NCBI RefSeq assembly: GCF_020042285.1
Contig: NZ_CP083388.1
Coordinates: 701,001-765,000 of the forward strand
Length of the DNA stretch: 64,000 nucleotides
Direction of reading: 5' to 3'
Source: Ferruginibacter albus
GTDB lineage: Bacteria; Bacteroidota; Bacteroidia; Chitinophagales; Chitinophagaceae
Below are positions 36,704 through 44,917 of this stretch, in pieces. A program made the position numbers and the translations under genes. Positions within the stretch are counted from its first letter, which is position 1; every line of letters starts with the position of its first letter. The notes beneath the pieces are model-generated. The model had not been told where the DNA came from, did not search any database, and worked only from the letters and a program-made list of their open reading frames with translations.

Positions 36704-39385
36704 TTAGTTGATGACTATCTTTTTATAACCGTTAATTGACCTCAGCATATAAACCCCTTTTGCATACTTGCTTACATTAATGGATTGCAGTCCCACTGAC
36801 AATTGTGTATGTAAAAGAATTTGCCCGTTTATATTCATGAGCGTTATTGCTGATGGTGCATTTACTTGTAGCTGCAATATATTATTGGTTATAGGATTAC
36901 TGCTTATCAAATCAATATCCGTTTTTAATGTATTCAATGCTACAGCTTGTATAGTGCTGTATTTAATGCTGCCGTCTTTACCTGTTGCTATAATGCGATA
37001 ATAGTTTAATCCTTGCGCCGGAGAAGTATGCAGGTAAGTATAATCCTCGGCTACTGTTGCAGTTATTGTAGATAAATTCTTCCAGCTTTTACCATCGGTA
37101 CTATATTGTACAGTATAGCTATGTATGTTTTCTTGCTGTGAAATATCCCATGCCAACGATACATTTTTTTGATCGGCTACTGATGCATTAAAAGAAACCC
37201 ATGTTAACGGAAGTATTACAGAGCTGACTTTCTTGGCAAAAAATCCACCTGAATTATAAAAAACATAAGGAGTGCTGCTATTATCCAATGCTATCGATGT
37301 AATGTCAACGGTGCCTGCCGAGAGCCCGGCACTTCCAACAGTAATCCAGTTGGTTCCGTTGTATTTCATTACCGTAGCTTTATTTCCATTGGCGGCATCT
37401 ACATAAGAAACAAAAGGAGTTCCGCCGGCATCTACTGCCAGTGAAATATAGGTAGCAGCACCCGTTGAAAAGCCTTGTGCGCCAACTATTGACCAGCTTC
37501 CTCCGCTGTATTTCATTACAGTAAGCTTACCCGAAACGCCATCCTGGAAAGCAGCATAAGGTATGCTGTCGTTTGCCAGGATAAATGTTCCCCATCCTGT
37601 TGCATTGGGTGAAACAGCGGTACCGCCAACGGGCACCCAATTGGTGCCATTATATTTCATTACGGTAAGTTTATTTCCGTTACCCGCATCCTGGTACCCG
37701 ATATAAGGGGTATTTCCATTAATAGTGTCAACAGCTATACAAGTAGCATAAGCGGCTCCGGCAGTAAAATTAGCTGTGCCTACAACCGACCAGGTGCTGC
37801 CATTATATTTCATTACAGTGCCTTTATTGCTATGGGCGGCATCTCCAAAAGCAACATATAAGGTATTGTCGGAGGCTATTGCTAAAGATTCATAATAAGC
37901 CTGGCCCGGTGTAAAACCAGCAGTGCCAACTGTTGACCAACTGGTGCCATCAAATTTTGCCACTGTAGTTTTGTTGCCATTGCCTCCATCATCATATATT
38001 ACGTAAGGCGTGTTGTCATTACTTATTTTGATGGAAGGATAATCAATTGATGCGCTTGTAAACCCGGGCACACCAACAACTGACCAAACACCATTACTAT
38101 ATTTCTGTACGGTCAACTTTCGGTTAAAATATGCATCCTCGTATGCAACATAAATATTGCCGTTCTTATCCACCGCCGGTGATATCCGTGAAAATACATT
38201 ACCGGCAGAAATGGGTGGTAATGCGCCAACCGTTGTATTCCAAGTGCCGAATGTGAATTTTTTTACTACTGCCTTGTTATTATATCCTTCATCAATATAC
38301 CCGATATAAACATTGTTACCGGGATCTATTGCTACTGAAGGATAATCTACTCCACCTACGCTAAAGCCGGCAGTACCAAGAACGGACCATGAGCTGCTAT
38401 TGTATTTCATTACGGTAGCCTTAAAACCATTTTCTTCATCATTATATCCCATATAAAGATTATTGTTTTTATCAATTGCCAAGGTAGTATAGCCACCCAC
38501 AGAGTATGAAGTAAAACCTTGCGCACCTACTGTTGTCCAAGTGCCGCTGCTGTACTTCATTACAGTGGCTTTGCCGTCAGCATTGGCATCCCAAAAAGCA
38601 ACATAAGGATTATTGTTATTATCAATAGCCATCGAAATAAAATCTGCTTCGCTTCCGGAAAATCCTTCGCTACCCACTGTTGTCCAACTACCACTGCTAA
38701 ACTTCTTTACTGTGGATCCATAAGACGCATTTCCATCCTGGTAGGCAATGTAAGGAGTACCGTCTTTTGCTACAGCAACCGCTATGTAAGATGCCTGATC
38801 ATCCGAAAAATTTGCACTACCTACTGTTGTCCAGCTGCCACTGCTAAATTTCATTACGGTAGCCTTGTAATCATCTTCGCAATACCCTACATAAGGGGTA
38901 TTACTGGTGGTATCAAAAGCTAATGAGATATAAGAAGCCTGGTGTGCCGAAAATCCTGCACTGCCTACTATTACCCAACTGCTGCCATTGTATTTCATTA
39001 CAGTAGTTTTACTGCTATTACCATTATCGCTATAGGCTACATAAGGAACGCCGGTTTTATCCAGTGCCAAGGAAATATTATTGTTACTGCCCGAAGAAGA
39101 AAACCCTTCGCTACCTACTATTGCCCAGGCGGAGCCATTGTATTTTGATACGGTTAGTTTATTGCTATAACCACCGTCTGTATAAGCTATGTATATATTA
39201 CCGTTAGCATCTATTGCAGTAGATGAGTAATTGGAATTAACATTGTAACAAGGTTGAGCAAAATCATCGGGACCTGCCGCCTGCCATGTTTGAGCATAAG
39301 AAAAATGCAATGAGCAAATAAATAGAGTTGCAAAAACTATTCTTTTGTAGCAAACTTGTTTTATAAAAATGAAAGGCTTTAACAT
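36704..39385 (-). CDS. Secreted T9SS protein with about fourteen ~48-residue repeats
   Basis: 893 residues. After a signal sequence (IVFATLFICSLHFSYAQ) come roughly fourteen tandem repeats of the form YNGSSWVIVGSAGFSAHQASYISLAFDTTSNTPYVGYCEDDYKATVMK, that is, a Trp-x-x-VG-x-x-GF core plus a PY(V/I)AY core, which look like beta-propeller blades. Then a fibronectin-like domain (LPLTWVSFNASVADQKNVSLAWDISQQENIHSYTVQYSTDG) and a T9SS tail (LISSNPITNNILQLQVN ... YAKGVYMLRSINGYKKIVIN). Exported, probably surface-attached or released; likely binds a ligand. Repeat number and the long reading frame make it prone to recombination. Confidence 0.85.
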   Translation of the reverse strand: MLKPFIFIKQVCYKRIVFATLFICSLHFSYAQTWQAAGPDDFAQPCYNVNSNYSSTAIDANGNIYIAYTDGGYSNKLTVSKYNGSAWAIVGSEGFSSSGSNNNISLALDKTGVPYVAYSDNGNSSKTTVMKYNGSSWVIVGSAGFSAHQASYISLAFDTTSNTPYVGYCEDDYKATVMKFSSGSWTTVGSANFSDDQASYIAVAVAKDGTPYIAYQDGNASYGSTVKKFSSGSWTTVGSEGFSGSEADFISMAIDNNNNPYVAFWDANADGKATVMKYSSGTWTTVGAQGFTSYSVGGYTTLAIDKNNNLYMGYNDEENGFKATVMKYNSSSWSVLGTAGFSVGGVDYPSVAIDPGNNVYIGYIDEGYNNKAVVKKFTFGTWNTTVGALPPISAGNVFSRISPAVDKNGNIYVAYEDAYFNRKLTVQKYSNGVWSVVGVPGFTSASIDYPSIKISNDNTPYVIYDDGGNGNKTTVAKFDGTSWSTVGTAGFTPGQAYYESLAIASDNTLYVAFGDAAHSNKGTVMKYNGSTWSVVGTANFTAGAAYATCIAVDTINGNTPYIGYQDAGNGNKLTVMKYNGTNWVPVGGTAVSPNATGWGTFILANDSIPYAAFQDGVSGKLTVMKYSGGSWSIVGAQGFSTGAATYISLAVDAGGTPFVSYVDAANGNKATVMKYNGTNWITVGSAGLSAGTVDITSIALDNSSTPYVFYNSGGFFAKKVSSVILPLTWVSFNASVADQKNVSLAWDISQQENIHSYTVQYSTDGKSWKNLSTITATVAEDYTYLHTSPAQGLNYYRIIATGKDGSIKYSTIQAVALNTLKTDIDLISSNPITNNILQLQVNAPSAITLMNINGQILLHTQLSVGLQSINVSKYAKGVYMLRSINGYKKIVIN

Positions 39386-39592
39386 TGGAGGTATTTAAGT
39401 TGAGAATTGATTGGGTACTAAGATAGCTTTAGCACTTTGGCTTATAAAGAAATACTTATCAAGGGATGTGGATTAGAACAACTTTAAAATTTATCAGAGA
39501 ATCAGGAAGGAGCGTTTTTAGTGAGATAAAATATTCGCCTGTCTAGCTATTGCCAATCCCAATGTTGTAGGTAGCCTTTCTTTGTCTTATTG

Positions 39593-39988
39593 TTATTGTG
39601 TTGGAAAACATTGTGGGCCAACTGCACCACCACCATATTCTAAAACAAGTTTATCGTTATAAAGAATATAAGTACAACTGTCATTGTATTTGGACTTCAT
39701 ACTATCTGGAATTGAATTGTCAAATAGATTATAATAATATTTACCTAAGCAACTTCTCTGATAGCCAATGTTGCAAGGCTCACCATTGCTTACCGAAATG
39801 ATGTACCTTTTCAAATCTTCAATTTCTTTCCTTTTTGAATTGTAGTTATTGATTAAATCAGCCTTGGAATAAATTTTCCCGTCACAAAAATCAAACGAGG
39901 AAAATGTGTAGTATATAAAACCGAAAAAGCATAAAAGTCCCACAAACAATGTTATTAATATCGACTTTACTGTCTTGTTAACTTTCAT
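39593..39988 (-). CDS. Small membrane-anchored protein, unknown
   Basis: 131 residues. N-terminal helix KSILITLFVGLLCFFGFIYYTF, then an outside part with five cysteines (FDFCDGKIY, EPCNIGYQRSCLGKYYY, DSCTYILYN, GPQCFPTQ). Disulfides in the periplasm are likely. I do not recognise the family. It lies just left of the element boundary and is probably chromosomal. Confidence 0.55.
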   Translation of the reverse strand: MKVNKTVKSILITLFVGLLCFFGFIYYTFSSFDFCDGKIYSKADLINNYNSKRKEIEDLKRYIISVSNGEPCNIGYQRSCLGKYYYNLFDNSIPDSMKSKYNDSCTYILYNDKLVLEYGGGAVGPQCFPTQ

Positions 39989-40128
39989 TTGGAATAGTCT
40001 GTTGGATAAGGTTGCCTACAACTCATAAATATATATACTTTCTTGGACCGAAAAGTATTGTCTTACCTAGCTGGTTGCCGATCGCTTTAATGCCAGCCCC
40101 ACTAACAATAAGTTTTAAGAATAAAAAA

Positions 40129-40150
40129 ATCCCCTGCAACTGCAGGGGAT
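40129..40150 (-). terminator. Terminator at the left flank, probably the original tRNA-Met terminator
   Basis: ATCCCCTGCA (40129-40138) pairs with TGCAGGGGAT (40141-40150) and is followed on the minus strand by TTTTTTTATTC. It lies about 7 bp outside the left copy of the tRNA-derived att sequence, in exactly the place a tRNA-Met terminator would occupy if the element were removed. Confidence 0.75.
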
Positions 40151-40156
40151 AATTAT

Positions 40157-40172
40157 TTGTAGCGAGGAGTAG
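40157..40172. other. Left attachment site (attL), tRNA-Met 3'-end derived
   Basis: TTGTAGCGAGGAG then T then AG, 15 of 16 identical to 54594-54609, which is the 3' end of tRNA-Met (minus strand) plus 3 bp. Only one base differs. After the repeat the left flank diverges from the tRNA, as expected for an element that brought its own copy of the gene end. Confidence 0.75.
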
Positions 40173-40248
40173 TTCAATATCTAACCAGTTTATAACTGAC
40201 TTAATTAAGATTTATCAGCTAGGGATTTACTTAAAAGTGAATGGTACT

Positions 40249-40890
40249 TTAAGCAGTTGACAGGAAGTCAGAAAGCAGGCTTTCTATCAAATTCCTATGT
40301 TCTAACCAATTCTTTTGGATAATTTTATTTATATCCTCACAATATTCATCATATAAAAACGGTTTACTGAATCCTTTCAATAGACTCATTTGTTTAGTCT
40401 CTGTAAGAATTATGCTTGCGGCGGTTAAATTTATACGCAATAAAGAATCTATCTTATATAATCCTTGAGGTGGTTTTTTCATAGTATCAACATAGGCAGC
40501 TCCATTATTGAGCAATCTCTCTATCCAAAACCCTCGAATTCCCTCAATTTGCTCTTTATCTAAGACACTATGGACAGTATGAGTTCTTGGTTTTATATCT
40601 ACATAAATGGCATCGGTATTTTCATCGAATTGCTTTATTGTGGGGTCGACAATAATTTTACTATAATCTTCGAGTTTTATCCAATAATGAGGAGTATTGA
40701 TATAATTTATATCATTATACTTTCCTGCTACTAAGGAATTCCTAAAACCGTTATTATGTAAATGAATTGATAAAGGATAACATACAGTAAAACAATTACC
40801 CCTTAGCATGGAATTACCAAGAGTTTTGTCTGTAAATGTTTTCGATAATGCCTTTATTTGGCTTTTTTGTTCTTTTGTAATTTGTTGCAT
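40249..40890 (-). CDS. Possible Cys-His-Asp (transglutaminase/papain-like) protein
   Basis: 213 residues, no signal peptide. GNCFTVCYPLSIHL (Cys33), TPHYWIKL (His68) and IIVDPTIKQF (Asp82) have the order and spacing of a Cys-His-Asp catalytic triad in transglutaminase-like peptidase folds. The C-terminal half is helical. No family is recognised beyond that. It lies about 40 bp downstream of the PD-(D/E)XK-like gene on the same strand, so the two probably form one unit at the left edge of the element. Confidence 0.5.
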   Translation of the reverse strand: MQQITKEQKSQIKALSKTFTDKTLGNSMLRGNCFTVCYPLSIHLHNNGFRNSLVAGKYNDINYINTPHYWIKLEDYSKIIVDPTIKQFDENTDAIYVDIKPRTHTVHSVLDKEQIEGIRGFWIERLLNNGAAYVDTMKKPPQGLYKIDSLLRINLTAASIILTETKQMSLLKGFSKPFLYDEYCEDINKIIQKNWLEHRNLIESLLSDFLSTA

Positions 40891-40929
40891 TAGACTGCAA
40901 TAAGTTGTTTCACAAATTGTTCCACTTCA

Positions 40930-41826
40930 TTACGGATTAACTTGACCATTAATAATTACTCCTTTGAAAGAATCAAAAATAAAAATTCTGTCAAACGCTG
41001 TTAAATGATTGGGCAAACTGTCTAAGTTAATATTGAAGCTTGATATTGAACTTGCTCCATCAATAACAATGAGCAACCAACATTTATTTATGTTTTTAGT
41101 AGCTTTGTACACGGTGATTTTTTCTTCCTTTTTCATAATCGTTTGTAGGAGTGTATCCGTGCTTAAATCCGCTAGCCAATAGTTTTCCCATAAGGTTAAT
41201 TCCAATGTGGAATGTTGATTCCAAAGAATATCCTCAATAAAATCGGGCTTGGGGATATGCTTATTGTTTGCCATGGCAAGAATACACTCACATATAGAAT
41301 TAATGAGTTGTTCCCGTTTAGTAGTTAGTTTTTCTCTGATTTTATCTGGAATAATGATAACATTAAAAAGACCCTTTAAAGTCGAGCTTCTTTTAGCTAT
41401 CGTCTGCTCACATTTTTTAAATATTTTTCTTATCGTTTTAATTTCAGCGACTACAGTATCATCATAAATTCCCGTAAGCTCAACACCAATCGATTCACTC
41501 TTACATTCGATAATAAAATCAGGTTGTTCTTCACATTCAACCACTCTAATATCTTGATTTAAAAAGTAGAGAAATTTACCCAAATCAATAAGTTCAAGCA
41601 ACTTTTTATTGCTTTCCTTAGTATTCTTATTTTTCAGGCTATCATAAAAAGGATTTATCAGCTCTTTTATTTTTAAAATCTGATTGTCCATTTCCTTTAT
41701 TTGAGCAAAGTCTTCATCAGAAAGGCTAATCAACGAAGGGTGAGTGTTTAACATTTTAGCAATTATAATGCGAATGCCTTCTTCTGGATTTTCTCCTGAT
41801 ATTTTACCAACAAACCTACGAATCAT
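40930..41826 (-). CDS. PD-(D/E)XK-like nuclease-fold protein, putative
   Basis: 298 residues. In the middle, EEQPDFIIECKSESIGVELTG (PDF at 102-104, E at 116) matches the core of many restriction-endonuclease-like proteins, in which an acidic residue after a strand is followed by a Glu in the next strand (the 'PDF...GVELT' form). N-terminal ~90 residues are helical. If real it would be a nuclease; no methylase is nearby. Divergent from the TAC operon and upstream of the Cys-His-Asp gene. Confidence 0.55.
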   Translation of the reverse strand: MIRRFVGKISGENPEEGIRIIIAKMLNTHPSLISLSDEDFAQIKEMDNQILKIKELINPFYDSLKNKNTKESNKKLLELIDLGKFLYFLNQDIRVVECEEQPDFIIECKSESIGVELTGIYDDTVVAEIKTIRKIFKKCEQTIAKRSSTLKGLFNVIIIPDKIREKLTTKREQLINSICECILAMANNKHIPKPDFIEDILWNQHSTLELTLWENYWLADLSTDTLLQTIMKKEEKITVYKATKNINKCWLLIVIDGASSISSFNINLDSLPNHLTAFDRIFIFDSFKGVIINGQVNP

Positions 41827-41925
41827 ATAAAGATTATAATTGATTCTATAATTTACAAAATATATATTAATGGCGCATTCTGATCCTATTTATACGTCTA
41901 AATTACTATTCGTAAGAAATAAATG

Positions 41926-41956
41926 TTGGAGAACCCAAAAAATGGCCCTACTTTTG
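41926..41956 (+). promoter_or_regulatory. Promoter of the TAC operon
   Basis: TTG at 41926-41928, a 20-bp spacer and TACTTTTG at 41949-41956 match the Bacteroidota consensus. Transcription would start around 41962, inside the palindrome that follows. Confidence 0.7.
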
Positions 41957-41958
41957 TT

Positions 41959-41976
41959 CTTAACTTATAAGTTAAG
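41959..41976. promoter_or_regulatory. 18-bp perfect palindrome, likely operator of the TAC operon
   Basis: CTTAACTTATAAGTTAAG is fully self-complementary. It starts 2 bp after the -7 box and ends directly at the TTG start codon of the toxin gene, so a bound antitoxin (HTH, next gene but one) would block transcription. Autoregulation by antitoxin is standard for toxin-antitoxin operons. Confidence 0.75.
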
Positions 41977-42483
41977 TTGATTGTTAAGATAATACCATTA
42001 CTATCCTTACAATTCGAAAAGGTGCATTATTATACTGTACAGTTCGAAAATAAAGACCTTTCTGAATTTAAGGACTTCCAATCCCGCATGAATAATGATA
42101 AGGATAGATTTGAATTAGCAGAACTTAACAGATATGTTCAAAGAATTGGACAAATTTATGGAGCTTCTAATAGACATTTCAAGGATGAGGATTCAGCAGA
42201 ACGTCTACCACCACCATATCATCAGTTTATTGAAAGCAAAGCCTTCAATGATTATGGTTTGAGATTGTATTGTATAAGATTAACTACTAGCACAGTAATC
42301 TTATTAAATGGTGGAAGAAAGACAAGTTTAAAAGTTCAAGACTGTCCTAATTGCTTTCCTCATTTTAATAATGTAAGGATGTTATCTAATAAAATTAATA
42401 ATGCAATACTAGACGGTTTTATTGAAATAAATCTTGAATCTAAAGAAATAGAACTTGATAATGATTTCGAATTAATAATATAA
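41977..42483 (+). CDS. Toxin of a TAC module (RelE/HigB-like fold)
   Basis: 168 residues from a TTG start that abuts the operator; no ATG is in a better place. The core YGLRLYCIRLTTSTVILLNGGRKTS is the strand-turn-strand of RelE/HigB-type mRNA-cleaving toxins, and the order toxin then antitoxin is that of HigBA. Known members cleave mRNA on the ribosome when not held by the antitoxin. Only the fold is argued here; catalytic residues are not fixed. Confidence 0.65.
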   Translation: MIVKIIPLLSLQFEKVHYYTVQFENKDLSEFKDFQSRMNNDKDRFELAELNRYVQRIGQIYGASNRHFKDEDSAERLPPPYHQFIESKAFNDYGLRLYCIRLTTSTVILLNGGRKTSLKVQDCPNCFPHFNNVRMLSNKINNAILDGFIEINLESKEIELDNDFELII

Positions 42484-42505
42484 ACCCAAACTAAAATACA
42501 GAGCC

Positions 42506-42979
42506 ATGATTAAGAATAAGAAAAAATTGATTCCAGAAGAAACTCAAGAGTTTTTAACAACTATTGATGAAATGGAGTTAGCAAGTAAAATATTCGTAGA
42601 CAAATCTTTAGAAATTGCCGAGTATATATTTCTTCTACTAGAAGAAAAAGGGATGAAGCAAAAAGAGTTGGCTGATGCAATGGGTAAAACAGAAGCAGAA
42701 ATTAGTAAATGGTTAGGGGGATTGCACAATTATACTTTAAGGTCTATTTCAAAAATTGAAGCGGCCTTAGGTACAAGCATTATATGTACGCCGCATCATA
42801 GAAGTTATGATGTATTGATGACTAACAAACAAAGTGGTCAAATTCAAGAAGCGATCATTCCTTCTTCTAAATTTAAATATCCAAAAGAATGCAAAATACT
42901 AAATATTAGAAATTATCAAAACTGTATAGAAACAAAACAAATCGATTCTATAAAACAGGATTATGCAACTGCTTCATAA
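42506..42979 (+). CDS. Antitoxin of the TAC module, XRE-type HTH
   Basis: 157 residues. The HTH at ~50-90 (MKQKELADAMGKTEAEISKWLGG) would bind the 18-bp operator and shut off the operon. The C-terminal ~60 residues after the HTH have the length of the chaperone-addiction segment (ChAD) that in TAC antitoxins is bound by a SecB-like chaperone. Begins 22 bp after the toxin stop. Confidence 0.7.
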   Translation: MIKNKKKLIPEETQEFLTTIDEMELASKIFVDKSLEIAEYIFLLLEEKGMKQKELADAMGKTEAEISKWLGGLHNYTLRSISKIEAALGTSIICTPHHRSYDVLMTNKQSGQIQEAIIPSSKFKYPKECKILNIRNYQNCIETKQIDSIKQDYATAS

Positions 42980-43006
42980 TTAAATTAAAAATCGGCATAA
43001 ATTAAT

Positions 43007-43462
43007 ATGAATCCCAACAGGAGAATAGAACCAGAAAAGATACATATACTCACCATTAAAACTATTAGTGGTAACATAAGTACTGACTCTAAAATTGATA
43101 GTAAAAATGTTAAAAACCATAAATTCAATTTTAATTTAGAAAGTGGTTTCTCAGAAAAAGAAAAGATAATCGGACTTGTATTAACAATAGATATTACGGG
43201 TCTTAATTCAAAAGGTGAGGAGTTGAATGCAAAAGGTTCATATACACATGAATTAATTTTTAAGATTGAAAACATGGATGATTTCATAGGTTTAAATACA
43301 GAAGACAAAACACCAGAGTTAGACTGGTTATTACTTAGCACTGTCGCAAGTATAGCCTACTCAACTATTAGAGGAATTATCTATTTACGAACACAAGGAA
43401 CACCTCTGAACGCAGTTATTTTACCAGTAGCAGACCCTAAAAAAATAATTGGATTAACATAA
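43007..43462 (+). CDS. SecB-like chaperone of the TAC module
   Basis: 151 residues. HKFNFNLESGFSEKEKIIG then LVLTIDITGLNSKGEELNAKG are the first strands of a SecB-like fold, and LDWLLLSTVASIAYSTIRGII then YLRTQGTPLNAVILPVADP match the long helix and the final PV motif (SecB ends NLAPVNFDALF). Third gene after toxin and antitoxin, 27 bp gap. In TAC systems (M. tuberculosis Rv1955-1957) the SecB-like protein protects the antitoxin. I am fairly confident of the family, less of the partner relation. Confidence 0.72.
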   Translation: MNPNRRIEPEKIHILTIKTISGNISTDSKIDSKNVKNHKFNFNLESGFSEKEKIIGLVLTIDITGLNSKGEELNAKGSYTHELIFKIENMDDFIGLNTEDKTPELDWLLLSTVASIAYSTIRGIIYLRTQGTPLNAVILPVADPKKIIGLT

Positions 43463-43538
43463 ACGTAATACACTAATAATGACATTATTTATCCCATTTA
43501 TAGACAGCAGTTAACCATGCTGGTAATGAAAAGGAAAA

Positions 43539-43562
43539 CCCCAAAAGCATTTGCTTTTAGGG
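43539..43562. terminator. Hairpin after the TAC operon, likely terminator
   Basis: CCCCAAAAGC / GCTTTTAGGG with one mismatch and an ATTT loop. The strand with a better T tract is the minus one (GGGGTTTTCCTTTTC), so it may end transcription from the right instead. Confidence 0.5.
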
Positions 43563-43574
43563 CTTAACTTAAAA

Positions 43575-43625
43575 CGGAAAAAGAAAGGTGTGGAGCCTGG
43601 CATCGCATGATGCCGACCTTTTCCG
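43575..43625. ncRNA. Structured element of unknown kind
   Basis: Nested pairing over 51 nt: CGGAA/TTCCG outside (43575-43579 with 43621-43625), AAGGT/ACCTT inside that, and GGCATC/GATGCC around GCAT at the tip (43599-43614). Not a tRNA. It could be a terminator-like hairpin, a small RNA or a DNA element; the gap from 43463 to 43820 has no gene. Confidence 0.4.
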
Positions 43626-43734
43626 CAAGTAGTTTAAATTTTTTGCGAAAATAAGAGAAACATCATAAGTTTCATTTTTTATTTTAGCTATTTTCCCTCC
43701 TCATCATTACCTCTCTTCATTTCAAACAATCTTC

Positions 43735-43752
43735 ATGCCATGCACATGGCAT
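43735..43752. promoter_or_regulatory. Inverted repeat upstream of the 43821 gene
   Basis: ATGCCATG-CA-CATGGCAT, 8-bp arms, 68 bp before the ATG at 43821. It has the size of an operator; the regulator is unknown. Confidence 0.4.
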
Positions 43753-43820
43753 ACTTTCTTTAACGTTGTTTTATTTAATAAAGTATAACAACCACTTTAA
43801 TACACTAAATTAAAATACAT

Positions 43821-44480
43821 ATGATTCGCATACAATGTTCTATGTTAGAACAAATCAGAAAAAATCCCATTGCTTACGCTCAACTCTTAGCAACTGAAGA
43901 TAAATTAAAAAAAGGAGGTTCACAAGGAATGTTTTCTTATTGGCAGAGAATAGCTAAATCAATACATTCTGAAGAATTAACTATAAGCCAAGGAATCTTG
44001 AAATTGGAAAATTTATTTCTAACATTCAATGACAATGTTAAAAATAAAAATAGACAAACGGGTTTGTTAAAACATCTACCTAAATATTGTAATGAATATA
44101 AAAGGATGCAATTTGAATTTGTTGACTCAAAGAAATTTATGCAGTGGGATATTTTACCAGAAGTAAAACTATCTGGCTATACATCATGGATTGTAAAAAA
44201 TAAAACTAGCTTTTATTCGTATTTCCCATTAGAAAAAAATATAGATTGGCAAGCCGAACTCCGATTTCCATTAATACAGAATTATTTAGCAACAAATATT
44301 CTAGAATGCGATTCGTCAGAATTGCAAATAGGTATATATAGTTTAGAGAGCTCTAGTTTTGAATTTAAATCGTTTAATAAAACAGAAATTGAAAAAGCAA
44401 TAAATGAAACTAAAATTGTTTTTCACCAAGTATTTGAAGAGTATGAAAAGAAAAAACCAAAAGTAGCAGCCTGGCGCTAG
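43821..44480 (+). CDS. Hypothetical protein, element cargo
   Basis: 219 residues, no signal peptide or membrane segment. N-terminus is helical and basic; the second half has strand-like RFPLIQNYLATNIL, SSELQIGIYSLESSSFEFKSF and a C-terminal helix ending EEYEKKKPKVAAW. I do not recognise a family. It follows the structured element and an inverted repeat, and stands before a membrane-tailed short frame. Confidence 0.55.
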   Translation: MIRIQCSMLEQIRKNPIAYAQLLATEDKLKKGGSQGMFSYWQRIAKSIHSEELTISQGILKLENLFLTFNDNVKNKNRQTGLLKHLPKYCNEYKRMQFEFVDSKKFMQWDILPEVKLSGYTSWIVKNKTSFYSYFPLEKNIDWQAELRFPLIQNYLATNILECDSSELQIGIYSLESSSFEFKSFNKTEIEKAINETKIVFHQVFEEYEKKKPKVAAWR

Positions 44481-44615
44481 ATCTGTATATTTTAAGATAA
44501 AATCTGCTGCATTTTTTCAGAAAATGCAGCAGTGCTTTTGACTTAAGCCAATACTCCTGAAGCAGCAAAATATCCTATAGAATCAGGAGAAGCTAGGACT
44601 TCAGTTATCGCACAA

Positions 44616-44816
44616 TTGAAGTTTGGAGTAGCGCAACTACTTTATTATAAATTTTTGCAACAGGAAATGGGTAAACCTACCGAATTGCTCCAAAAACGCA
44701 AAATTGCAGTTTCCCTATTGACTTGGTTGAAAATTAATAAGGACTCAATAATAACTGCGACAATAGCTGGATTGCTTGTGGCAATCGTAGTTTGGTTTTT
44801 TACAAATCACTCCTAA
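44616..44816 (+). CDS. Short membrane-tailed protein or gene remnant
   Basis: Starts at TTG. Upstream in the same frame the reading continues to a stop at ~44541 without any ATG (PEAAKYPIESGEARTSVIAQL), which reads like normal protein sequence. Ends in a membrane helix (IITATIAGLLVAIVVWFF). Either translation starts at a non-ATG codon, or this is the tail of a broken gene whose N-terminal part was lost. Confidence 0.4.
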   Translation: MKFGVAQLLYYKFLQQEMGKPTELLQKRKIAVSLLTWLKINKDSIITATIAGLLVAIVVWFFTNHS

Positions 44817-44917
44817 CGAGTATTTCAAAACCTATCTGATAGTTATTTCTATATTATATAGCCTTAATAATTAATTTAAATAAAAGCTCTATATTGATTC
44901 CCAAATTCGCATAGAAT

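Noticed and set aside
38519..39148. Cys/Tyr-rich frames on plus across the repeat protein
   Set aside because: Periodic antisense shadows of the 893-residue tandem-repeat gene.
43575..43625. tRNA or tmRNA fragment
   Set aside because: Pairing is a nested hairpin with no T-arm (GTTCRA) or anticodon arm of correct size.
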